A DNA stretch of 64,000 nt from Rufibacter psychrotolerans (lineage in GTDB: Bacteria; Bacteroidota; Bacteroidia; Cytophagales; Hymenobacteraceae), in NCBI RefSeq assembly GCF_016924645.1, contig NZ_JAFFJV010000009.1, forward strand, positions 248,001 to 312,000, given 5' to 3'. Shown one piece after another: positions 8,578-16,177 of the stretch (its first letter is position 1; every line of letters begins with the position of its first letter). The notes below the pieces were generated by a model. That model saw only the letters and a list, made by a program, of their open reading frames with translations, was not told the DNA's origin and did not search any database. The position numbers and the translations under genes are program-made.

Positions 8578-9012
8578 ATGAAAGTAGTAGGCAATATCCT
8601 GACTATTGGTACCAAGCGGGACAACAAGCACCAGAACATTGAAGTGTACCTTGATGCGGTGGAGTACCTGACCAGCCGCAAAGACGGTAAGTACTACCAG
8701 GACTTCTCGTACGAGGAGGAACTGGAGACGCCCCTGGTGATTACCGGCGACTGCCTGGCCCGGGTTCCGGGCAAGCAGGCCGAGGAGGGCGAGTACGAGT
8801 TCAGGGTGTATGACAAAGTGGGGGAGGAGTACGTGCTAAACCCCGACAAGCAACTGAGCCTGAGCCTGGAGTACGACTTTGATGAAAACCTGCACATCCT
8901 CTCCTCGGCGTACTACGCCATTTCCCTGCCAGATGCCGAGTTCACCAAGCTCAAGGCAGAGAAAGAAAAGGAAAAGTCGGTGAAGAAGTGGAAAGGACGC
9001 AAAAGCGGCTGA
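8578..9012 (+). CDS. Small conserved-looking unknown protein
   Basis: I do not recognise this 144-residue acidic protein. It has no signal peptide or membrane span. Predicted strands alternate with charged loops in residues 1-110 (ILTIGTKRDNKHQNIEVYLD, TPLVITGDCLARV, GEYEFRVYDKVGEEY). It ends in a highly charged Lys/Glu helix (LKAEKEKEKSVKKWKGRKSG). Base composition and codon use match the neighbours, and a promoter-like TACCTTTG lies upstream, so it is probably a real gene. The next gene begins 117 bp downstream in the same direction. Confidence 0.7.
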   Translation: MKVVGNILTIGTKRDNKHQNIEVYLDAVEYLTSRKDGKYYQDFSYEEELETPLVITGDCLARVPGKQAEEGEYEFRVYDKVGEEYVLNPDKQLSLSLEYDFDENLHILSSAYYAISLPDAEFTKLKAEKEKEKSVKKWKGRKSG

Positions 9013-9128
9013 TACCTAAAAGCGGGTATTTTCGGTTTCTACGTACTCATCAACCACATTCTGGGTAACTTTTGGCGGCAGGCCAAGTACAACAAAAGGT
9101 CAACCTGTTTCTTGAAAGGAGTAGAACC

Positions 9129-9575
9129 ATGGAATTGAGGGGAGCCGAAAAGCTGGTGCCGCTGGCCCTGGAAAACCTGTACGAAGACGAGGTGGCCCAG
9201 ATAAAGCTGGACAAAGAGGCGGGGGTGTTGCAGTTAACGTTCCTGCAGAGTCCGGCGGGTGAGCAGTTCCGGAATGCCTACCGGCTGGCCCTTGACCTTG
9301 CCGCCACCAAAGGCGTGCGGTTCTGGCTCACCGATGCCCGGCAGATCAAAGCAATGCTCCCCGAGAACCAGACCTGGCTGGTGCAGAACATGGCACCCTT
9401 GTTCAGCTCCTTCCAGCTCCGCCGTTTTGCCATTGTCATGGCGCCCGAGTGCTTTGTCATGACCAATCCCACCCGGGTGTACGAGAAGCCGGCCGGTCAG
9501 GAGCCCGCTTCGGCCAGGCCCATCAAAGTCCATTTTGACAAAGAGGCCGCCTTCCAGTGGCTCCTGGAGGAATAG
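9129..9575 (+). CDS. STAS/SpoIIAA-like small protein
   Basis: The protein of 148 residues has an alternating strand-helix pattern. The centre (GVRFWLTDARQIKAMLPENQ) matches the place where STAS/SpoIIAA-like folds carry a Leu-x-Asp-x-Arg strand. The same overall pattern is seen in the genes at 63232 and 63675. The start is the ATG at 9129, because a strong Shine-Dalgarno sequence (AAAGGAG) sits just before it; the frame is open for 19 codons upstream. Cytoplasmic location is expected. Its role is unknown; relatives are often small stress or signalling proteins. Confidence 0.7.
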   Translation: MELRGAEKLVPLALENLYEDEVAQIKLDKEAGVLQLTFLQSPAGEQFRNAYRLALDLAATKGVRFWLTDARQIKAMLPENQTWLVQNMAPLFSSFQLRRFAIVMAPECFVMTNPTRVYEKPAGQEPASARPIKVHFDKEAAFQWLLEE

Positions 9576-9616
9576 CGGCCGGAAGCGGCGGGTGGTGGGC
9601 GCACCAGAATCTTTTT

Positions 9617-9624
9617 TACCTTTG
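9617..9624 (+). promoter_or_regulatory. Candidate Bacteroidota -7 element (TACCTTTG)
   Basis: Second exact TAnnTTTG match (TACCTTTG), 79 bp before the HipA-like kinase start and following a run of T. It is a likely promoter for the kinase/DUF3037 pair. Confidence 0.45.
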
Positions 9625-9702
9625 TCTCCGTTCCCCAAAGCTGGGCCTGCCTGGTAGCATAGGGCCGGGCCCGGTGGTTTTGTTTGGAGAAGATACCAAT
9701 TT

Positions 9703-10500
9703 ATGAAATTTACCCAACCCGAACTCCGGTCGGTGAACGTGGTACGGTACGTGACGCCGCTCCGGGAGGGAGGTTCACTGCCGGCCATTGTGGAAGCCGA
9801 CGATGAGTTTCTGTACGTGCTTAAGTTTAGGGGAGCCGGCCAGGGCGTGAAAGCCCTGATCGCCGAACTCATTGCGGGGGAGATTGCCCGCCTGCTGGGT
9901 TTGCGCATTCCTGAGCTGGTGTTCGCCCACCTGGACGAGAGCTTTGGCCGGGCAGAGCCCGACGAGGAAATCCAGGACCTGCTGCAGTTCAGCGTGGGGC
10001 TCAACCTGGGGTTGCATTACCTGTCCCGCGCCATCACGTTTGATGCCCTGGTGAACCAAGTAGACCCCCGGCTCGCCTCGCAGGTGGTCTGGCTGGACTG
10101 CCTCATCACCAACGTGGACCGTACCGCCCGCAACACCAACATGCTGGTCTGGCATAAGGAACTGTGGTTGATTGACCATGGCGCGGCCTTTTACTTCCAT
10201 CATAACTGGCAGAACTGGCAGGAGCAGGCCAAGCGGCCCTTTGTGCAGGTAAAAGACCACGTGCTGCTGCCCCGGGCCACCGAACTGGAGGCCGTGGACG
10301 CCGAGTTCAAAGCCCTTCTTACCCCAGACCGGATCCAGGCCATCATCGCTTTGATCCCCGACGATTGGCTGACCGGAGACTCGCCGTTCGCCACCGTAGA
10401 AGAACACCGGCAGGTGTATGCCCACTTCCTGGAAACCCGCCTGGCCCATTCAGAAATTTTTGTCAAAGAAGCACAGAATGCAAGAAAAGCACTTATTTGA
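9703..10500 (+). CDS. HipA-like kinase domain protein
   Basis: The protein of 265 residues resembles the HipA-like kinase family (HipA_2), a short relative of the HipA serine/threonine kinase toxin. Kinase-like marks are YVLKFRGAGQGVKALIAE (nucleotide-binding Lys region) and LDCLITNVDRTARNTNML (catalytic loop with Asp and Asn). WLIDHGAAFYF fits the metal-binding Asp of an activation segment. No HipB-like HTH antitoxin lies upstream. The last 23 nt overlap a DUF3037 gene, so the two are translationally coupled. Substrate and toxicity are unknown. Confidence 0.82.
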   Translation: MKFTQPELRSVNVVRYVTPLREGGSLPAIVEADDEFLYVLKFRGAGQGVKALIAELIAGEIARLLGLRIPELVFAHLDESFGRAEPDEEIQDLLQFSVGLNLGLHYLSRAITFDALVNQVDPRLASQVVWLDCLITNVDRTARNTNMLVWHKELWLIDHGAAFYFHHNWQNWQEQAKRPFVQVKDHVLLPRATELEAVDAEFKALLTPDRIQAIIALIPDDWLTGDSPFATVEEHRQVYAHFLETRLAHSEIFVKEAQNARKALI

Positions 10501-10861
10501 GTACGCCGTTCTAAGGGTAGTGCCGTGCGTAGAACGCGAGGAGTTTCTCAATGTGGGTGTCATTCTCTACTGCCCGGCCCAACGGTTTCTGCAAACCATC
10601 TTTCACGTGGACCAAGAGCGGCTCCGTACGTTTTCCTGTGACCTGGACCTGGCGGAATTAGAGGAGCGGCTGCAGGCCTTTGTGCGCATCTGCTCCGGCG
10701 GCAAGACCGGCGGCACCATCGGGCAACTGCCCCTGGCCTCGCGTTTCCGGTGGCTGACCGCCACCCGCAGCACCGTGGTCCAAACCTCGGCCGTACACCC
10801 CGGCCTCTGCACCGATGCCCAGGAAACCCTCCACCGCTTGCAGAAGCAATTGGTTTTGTAA
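10478..10861 (+). CDS. DUF3037 family protein
   Basis: The protein of 127 residues starts with FEYAVLRVVPCVEREEFLNV followed by GVILYCP, the signature of DUF3037. The start is the ATG at 10478 inside the end of the HipA-like kinase gene; the frame is open further upstream, but the family pattern begins here. DUF3037 genes are typically found next to HipA-like kinase genes, so the pair probably works together, with DUF3037 as partner or regulator of the kinase (inference). A bidirectional terminator follows. Confidence 0.8.
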   Translation: MQEKHLFEYAVLRVVPCVEREEFLNVGVILYCPAQRFLQTIFHVDQERLRTFSCDLDLAELEERLQAFVRICSGGKTGGTIGQLPLASRFRWLTATRSTVVQTSAVHPGLCTDAQETLHRLQKQLVL

Positions 10862-10898
10862 AGGCTTAGTCCTCCTCTACAGGGAAGGTGCCGGTCCG

Positions 10899-10937
10899 TG
10901 AAATTGGCCCGTTTTCTTCAAAACAGCCCTAAAACAG
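10899..10937. repeat. Dispersed palindrome family A
   Basis: AAATTGGCCCGTTTTC, TTC, AAAACAGCCCTAAAACAG. It lies between the convergent DUF3037 and adhesin genes, next to the terminator. Confidence 0.65.
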
Positions 10938-10944
10938 ACGATAA

Positions 10945-10982
10945 TAAAAAAGCCCCTTGCTTTCAGAAGCAAGGGACTTTTA
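10945..10982. terminator. Bidirectional rho-independent terminator
   Basis: AAAAAGCCCCTTGCTT, TCAG, AAGCAAGGG then ACTTTT: an 11-13 bp stem flanked by A and T runs. It serves the convergent DUF3037 and adhesin genes. Confidence 0.85.
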
Positions 10983-11000
10983 GGTGCTGGTACCGGCGGG

Positions 11001-14000
11001 TTATTGCCTTACCACCCGCAGGGTCTGCACGTTTGAGCCGGTAGATACCCTAATGATGTACATTCCAACTTTGGTTGCTCTGGCATCCCATTTGGCCTGG
11101 ATGGTTTCACCGGCTACGGCTTTGCCTTTCTGCACGTGTTTCACCAAAGCGCCTTTCAGGTCAAAGATGTCCAGGCTGTACTCCCCGTCCTGCGCCACGC
11201 TGAACTCAATGGAGGCCTCATCGGTCATTGGGTTCGGGTAGCTGGTGAGTCTGGCCTTTGCGGCAACCGGTAACTTTGCCACTGCCACAGCGCTGGTGGT
11301 TTTGCTGGTTGTTTTAACAGAAGAGTTATGGATGTTGATTGACCCTCCCTGGATCAAGGTATGACCTGCTAAGGAGGTTTCGTCAGCCGATAACGTGGCA
11401 GAAGCAGTAGCTGATAAATCAGCATTGTCATACACAAGGCTTCCGTTGGCCTTGTTTACAATCTTAATCCTGAACTTGCCAACGTTTATTCCACCCGCTT
11501 CAGCAGTTAAAACAAAGCCGTACCACCCAGCTCCGTTTATGGTACCCTCCCCTTTGAACTGAGCTTTCGTAGTGCCTGATACCACTAACCAGTCATATTT
11601 GGTACTCTTGAAGTTCATGCTTCCGGCGTGGAATTGGAACTCAGTGTTTCCGGTAGGAACGTTGGCTCCCTTCTGGTTTTTCCCAACAAAGCCAAAGTTA
11701 GCTTTCCCGGTTAACTCAGTAGCAGGGGTTGCAGTATTAAAGGATGTTCTCAAGGCTCCTGCTGGAGAGTTAATCCATCCACCGCCTGTAACCATTCCTT
11801 CATCAAAGACTACAACATATTCATAGGTGAGTGTTTCTGTTGCACAACCAAGATTGATAGCTGTAATATGGAGTTTGTAAACTCCTACAGTTGGAAGGGA
11901 AGTAAAGTCGAAGCCGAATCTGGTTACTCCATTTGCTTCTGAGATTTTTTTGGTTGCTCCTTTTATGGAGATTCCGCTACTGGTTTGCAGTTCAGCAGTT
12001 GCAGTCAAGGAACTTCCTTTGATAGGTGCTTCCACAGTCAAGAAGGTGCCAACCGGAACATTGGGAGCAGTTAAGACAGAGGTTCCTTGCTTAAATACTA
12101 ACGGTTCAAAAACTGGTTTTGGGATATCAACAATAGTTACCAGTTGAGTAGCAGTAGCGGTATTTCCTGTTGCATCGGTGGCAGTCCAAGTTACAGTAGT
12201 CTGACCAATTGGGAAATTAGCAGGGGCATCGTTTGTGATGGTGTAAGTACAGTTGTCAGTAGCTGTGGCCAAGCTGGTGATCACTCTTTCTTTTGCAACA
12301 GCTGAGCAAGCATTGATGGTTACATCTGCTGGCACGGAAGTCAGAGTTGGCTTGATGTTGTCAGTAACAGTCACGGTCTGGGTCACGGGCTCCGCCTGGT
12401 TGCCGTTGGCGTCGGTCACGGTCCAGGTGATCGTGGTGGTGCCCACGGGGAAGGCCTCGGTCAGCGGGCGGCTGTCGCTTCTAGAGCCGGTCGGTGCTCC
12501 CACCGAGCAGTTGTCGGAGGCGGCCGGGGCCTTGATGTCCAGGGCTGCCCCGCACTGGCCGGCCGGGGTATTGACGGCGATGGCGGCGGGAGTGGCGATC
12601 ACTGGTTTGGTGTTGTCGGTCACGGTCACGATTTGGGTGGCGGTGGTGGTGTTGCCTGCCTCGTCAATGGCGGTGTAAGTAACGGTGGTGGTGCCCAATG
12701 AGAAGGTGGTAGGGGCGTTGTTGGTCACCTTAACAGTGGCCGAGCAGTTGTCGGTGGCCTTGGCCAAGCCCAGGTTTACGCCAGTGGCCTGACACTGTGA
12801 GTTGGCGGCTACCTGAACGGCTTCCGGGGCGGTCAGGACCGGAGCCTCATTATCGGTCACTGTTACCGTTAGGTGGTCAGTGATCGTGTTGCCAGCCCCG
12901 TCAGTGGCAGTGTAAGTTATGGTGGTAACTCCTTGATTGAAGGCGCGGGTCCCTACCTGACCATGGCCGTTTCCAGTCGTTGCGCCCGTCAAGGTCCAGC
13001 TTAATTTGCTGCCCGCACAATTGTCGCTGAAAGTGGCGTCCGGGATTGCCATTGTTGCTGAGCAGGTTCCCTTGTCAGTGCCAGAGGTCTGGTCAGCGGC
13101 TAGGGTCAGCACCGGCGCTTTGTTGTCTAGTACGGTTACAGTAAAGCTCTGGGTAGTTTCGTTGCCGGCCGCGTCCTTCGCAGCGTAGGTCACGGTGGTG
13201 GTGCCTATCGGGAATACTTCACCAGAGGCTAGGCCTTCTGTTCTCTCGGGAGTGACGGTAGAGCAGTTGTCGGTAGCCGAAACTTGGTACGTAACTACTG
13301 CTCCGCAGGCATCCGCGTCGTTGTTGACCGTGATGTTAGCTGGCACGGTTACCACTGGAGCAGTTTTGTCTTCTACGGTTACGGTGAAAGAGGCAGAAGA
13401 CTGGTTACCAGTTCCATCAGTTGCCGTGTAAGTAACTGTGGTGGTGCCTAAGGCGAAGATGGCCCCAGGCTCATGGGTGGAAGTTAGAGTAACAGACCCG
13501 CAGTTGTCAGTAGCCGTAGGAGCGGTGAAGTTTACAGTAGCCTGACAGTTGGCTCCGGCGGCTACCGTAATATTGGCTGGCGTTCCGACGATTGTAGGTG
13601 CGGTCTGATCGACTACGGTCACGGTCTGGGTGGCGGTAGCTTGGTTGCCATTGACATCGGTTACGGTCCAGGTCACAGTATTGGGTCCGAGCTGGAAGGT
13701 CTGCTTAGCATCGTTGGTTACGGACTTCACGCCACAGTTGTCAGAAGTCACCGGAGTGCCCAAGATGACGTCGGAAGCCTGGCAGGAGGCGTTGGCGCTA
13801 ACAATCAAGTCTGTTGGGGCGGTGATTGTCGGTTTCATGTTGTCGGTGACAGTCACGGTCTGGGTCACGGGCTCCGCCTGGTTGCCGTTGGCGTCGGTCA
13901 CGGTCCAGGTGATGGTGGTGGTGCCCACGGGGAAGGCCTCGGTCAGCGGGCGGCTGTCGCTTCTGGAGCCTGTTGGTGCTCCCACCGAGCAGTTGTCTGA

Positions 14001-15437
14001 GGCGGCCGGGGCTGTGATGTCCAGGGCTGCCCCGCATTGGCCGGCCGGGGTATTAACGGCGATGGCGGCTGGGGTGGTGATTACCGGCTTGGTCACATCC
14101 TTCACACTCACCAGTTGGGTGGCAGTGGTCACGTTGCCGTTCTTGTCGTCGAAGGTCCAGGTGATGGTGTAGTCGCCCTGGTTTGTGTAGGAGAGTGGGT
14201 CGGTGGTTGTTCCGGTAATGGTTCCGGCGCAGTTGTCTGTGGTGGTCGGAGCCTCAGCTATGGTGGCGGAGCATTCGCCTGTCACAGCAGCCAACCTGGG
14301 CTGCACAGGGGGAGTTGTATCTTCTACTGTTACCGATACTGGTTCTGATGCTATACTTTCACATCCCTCGCTATTTTTAACTTTAACGCTGTAATTTCCA
14401 CTTTCAGTTACGATTATAGACTGAGAAGTAGAGCCATTACTCCATAAGTAAGAAGCTGATGAAGGAGCCGTTAATTTTACACTTCCCGAAGGACAGAATG
14501 TGGTTGGGCCGCTTGCAGTGATCGTTGGTTTACCTGGTGCGGTTTTGGGAGCTGCTAATCCAGAACCAGCCAAACTAGTGCAACCATCTACTGTAGTAGT
14601 AACCGTGTAAGTTCCACCTGTTGAAACTTTGATTGAAGAAGTATTAGCGCCATTGCTCCACAACAAACTACCTCCTGCATCAGTTGATAGAGTGGATGTG
14701 CCGTCACAGTTGTTGACAACAGTAACATCAGGAGTTGATGGCCTTGTACAAGCTGCTGTATAAGCGGCGTACAACGTTATAAGGGTATTGGCAGCATTGG
14801 TGACCTTCCTATTTACAGATGGAGCAGTGTATTTAATTCCATTAATTGTTATATCGTTGAATGTCACAGTAATATTATGGTCCTTATTTACAGCTACATT
14901 AGGAGCTGTAGAAATGTTAGGAAAATTAAATTCTTTGTAGCCAGAAGCAACAATGTCGCTATCTTCATTTCTTACTGTATAAGTTGCTTTAATAAGAGGG
15001 GTGCCACTTAATCCTGTTGCTCCAAAATTAACATTTGCATCATAAAAAACAGTGATAGATTTGTAGCTAGTCTGCTTACCTACAGCAGTTACTGTGAATT
15101 TAACACCTAAATGCCTTTCTTCTACTTGGTAATCAATACTCCAAGTTCCATCTGGCTTAACGTCTACAATATAGACGTGATAGTCAGGGTAATCAGGCTC
15201 TTCTTTAAACTCAACATGTACTTGTTGATCTAATGCCCAGCCTGAGCCACTGATGTGCGCAATTTCACCGGGTACATAATCATCTTTGTCGGATGTTACG
15301 GTAGGAGCAGGTAATCCGGCATCCATGTAGGCATCACCTAGGGCAAAAGCACCTACCGTGCCCAAAATCAAAAAACAAAGCAGGATGCCGTAGCGCCTTG
15401 CATTTGCCCTTGCATGTGTAAGTAAGGGTACATTCAT
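11001..15437 (-). CDS. Giant HYR-repeat surface protein with T9SS sorting domain
   Basis: The protein of 1478 residues begins with a signal peptide (membrane segment around residues 17-35). An Ig-like N-terminal region follows (SDKDDYVPGEIAHISGSGW), then two Ig-like units of the type LWSNGANTSSIKVSTGGTYT. About nine HYR-type repeats occupy residues 380-1120, each with the pattern KP or AP, VTVPANITV, C, ATDNC, FPIGTTTVTYTATDAAGN and a final VTVTD. The C-terminus carries TGGGWINSPAGAL, also seen in other Bacteroidota surface proteins. It ends in a type A T9SS sorting domain (SYPNPMTDEASIEFS to TLRVVRQ). It should therefore be exported by the type IX system and act as a surface or secreted adhesin. 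Conserved Cys pairs in the repeats suggest disulfides. The coding sequence for residues 1-370 is visibly more AT-rich than the HYR block. Confidence 0.9.
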   Translation of the reverse strand: MNVPLLTHARANARRYGILLCFLILGTVGAFALGDAYMDAGLPAPTVTSDKDDYVPGEIAHISGSGWALDQQVHVEFKEEPDYPDYHVYIVDVKPDGTWSIDYQVEERHLGVKFTVTAVGKQTSYKSITVFYDANVNFGATGLSGTPLIKATYTVRNEDSDIVASGYKEFNFPNISTAPNVAVNKDHNITVTFNDITINGIKYTAPSVNRKVTNAANTLITLYAAYTAACTRPSTPDVTVVNNCDGTSTLSTDAGGSLLWSNGANTSSIKVSTGGTYTVTTTVDGCTSLAGSGLAAPKTAPGKPTITASGPTTFCPSGSVKLTAPSSASYLWSNGSTSQSIIVTESGNYSVKVKNSEGCESIASEPVSVTVEDTTPPVQPRLAAVTGECSATIAEAPTTTDNCAGTITGTTTDPLSYTNQGDYTITWTFDDKNGNVTTATQLVSVKDVTKPVITTPAAIAVNTPAGQCGAALDITAPAASDNCSVGAPTGSRSDSRPLTEAFPVGTTTITWTVTDANGNQAEPVTQTVTVTDNMKPTITAPTDLIVSANASCQASDVILGTPVTSDNCGVKSVTNDAKQTFQLGPNTVTWTVTDVNGNQATATQTVTVVDQTAPTIVGTPANITVAAGANCQATVNFTAPTATDNCGSVTLTSTHEPGAIFALGTTTVTYTATDGTGNQSSASFTVTVEDKTAPVVTVPANITVNNDADACGAVVTYQVSATDNCSTVTPERTEGLASGEVFPIGTTTVTYAAKDAAGNETTQSFTVTVLDNKAPVLTLAADQTSGTDKGTCSATMAIPDATFSDNCAGSKLSWTLTGATTGNGHGQVGTRAFNQGVTTITYTATDGAGNTITDHLTVTVTDNEAPVLTAPEAVQVAANSQCQATGVNLGLAKATDNCSATVKVTNNAPTTFSLGTTTVTYTAIDEAGNTTTATQIVTVTDNTKPVIATPAAIAVNTPAGQCGAALDIKAPAASDNCSVGAPTGSRSDSRPLTEAFPVGTTTITWTVTDANGNQAEPVTQTVTVTDNIKPTLTSVPADVTINACSAVAKERVITSLATATDNCTYTITNDAPANFPIGQTTVTWTATDATGNTATATQLVTIVDIPKPVFEPLVFKQGTSVLTAPNVPVGTFLTVEAPIKGSSLTATAELQTSSGISIKGATKKISEANGVTRFGFDFTSLPTVGVYKLHITAINLGCATETLTYEYVVVFDEGMVTGGGWINSPAGALRTSFNTATPATELTGKANFGFVGKNQKGANVPTGNTEFQFHAGSMNFKSTKYDWLVVSGTTKAQFKGEGTINGAGWYGFVLTAEAGGINVGKFRIKIVNKANGSLVYDNADLSATASATLSADETSLAGHTLIQGGSINIHNSSVKTTSKTTSAVAVAKLPVAAKARLTSYPNPMTDEASIEFSVAQDGEYSLDIFDLKGALVKHVQKGKAVAGETIQAKWDARATKVGMYIIRVSTGSNVQTLRVVRQ
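12349..12595 (-). repeat. Intragenic duplication in the adhesin, copy 1
   Basis: About 247 bp nearly identical to 13831-14077 (offset exactly 1482 bp, 494 codons). It encodes residues about 948-1030, one HYR unit containing SDSRPLTEAFPVGTTTIT. Only scattered single-base differences are seen, most of them silent. Confidence 0.9.
13831..14077 (-). repeat. Intragenic duplication in the adhesin, copy 2
   Basis: Partner of 12349-12595. It encodes residues about 454-536. The other HYR units of the gene are far more diverged, so this pair is recent or kept alike by gene conversion. Confidence 0.9.
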
Positions 15438-16177
15438 AATGTTTTACAGATTAGGTTGAACAATTTGAAATAAAGGGTTAAGCTTTAACAGGTAGGAGGC
15501 ATCCTTGAGAAGATGAAGTAGGGGAGCAGGGGTATTTGGGTGAGACTAAATCGATTCGAAATTAATTATGTAAAGAATGGTTTGTAATTATATTCGATGA
15601 ATAGGTGTGTAGACCGGATAAATGTGTATAAAGCCAAGTTTAAATAGGCTTATGGGTGTAGTGGTTTGATAAGAAAGTAATCAGTTGGAAAGCAATCGGT
15701 AAGAAAAAGAGATGCGGCTAAGATGAGGATTTTGTAGTAATTGAGTGTTTTATAGAATTGTATTAATATTATGCTAAGCTCCTATTGACAGCGGAGTTTG
15801 CCATCTCACATCTACATGCCGTAAACCATTTTGCCCGTATGCTAGTGCTGCCTTAAGAAAGTTCAACGTGGACTCTTGTTTTAGGTGTGGAGCTTATAAT
15901 GTCATTAACTTACGCTTACATATCCCTCATTCTTTTTGTACCCACTAGCCGGTTAATGTACCCACAACCGGTCAATTGGGCACTTCAGCACTACCGGGTA
16001 GAAATTATCAGCCGAATTCTACCAGGGGCTGGCTTACCCGGCTCTGTTCTTCTTTGGTAAAATCTTAAAGATTGGTTAGTTTAGAGCCTCATTGTTCTTG
16101 TTTTATTTACTCCAGGCTCTGTTCTTTAGAAGAATAGAAATTTACTTTGCCTTGCCAAACACGCTTACACCAGACAG
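15438..16177. other. AT-rich intergenic region with tandem 20-bp repeat
   Basis: This 740-bp space separates the divergent adhesin and hybrid sensor genes and must hold both promoters. No gene is seen. The notable structure is a tandem pair at 15937-15956 and 15957-15975 with the shared pattern TGTACCCAC, then CCGGT and AAT, about 200 bp before the sensor gene. It could be an operator. The rest is AT-rich without recognisable elements. Confidence 0.5.

Noticed and set aside
11001..15437. Long plus-strand open frames opposite the adhesin gene
   Set aside because: They are shadows of the repeat-rich coding strand; they change with the repeat units and show no domains.
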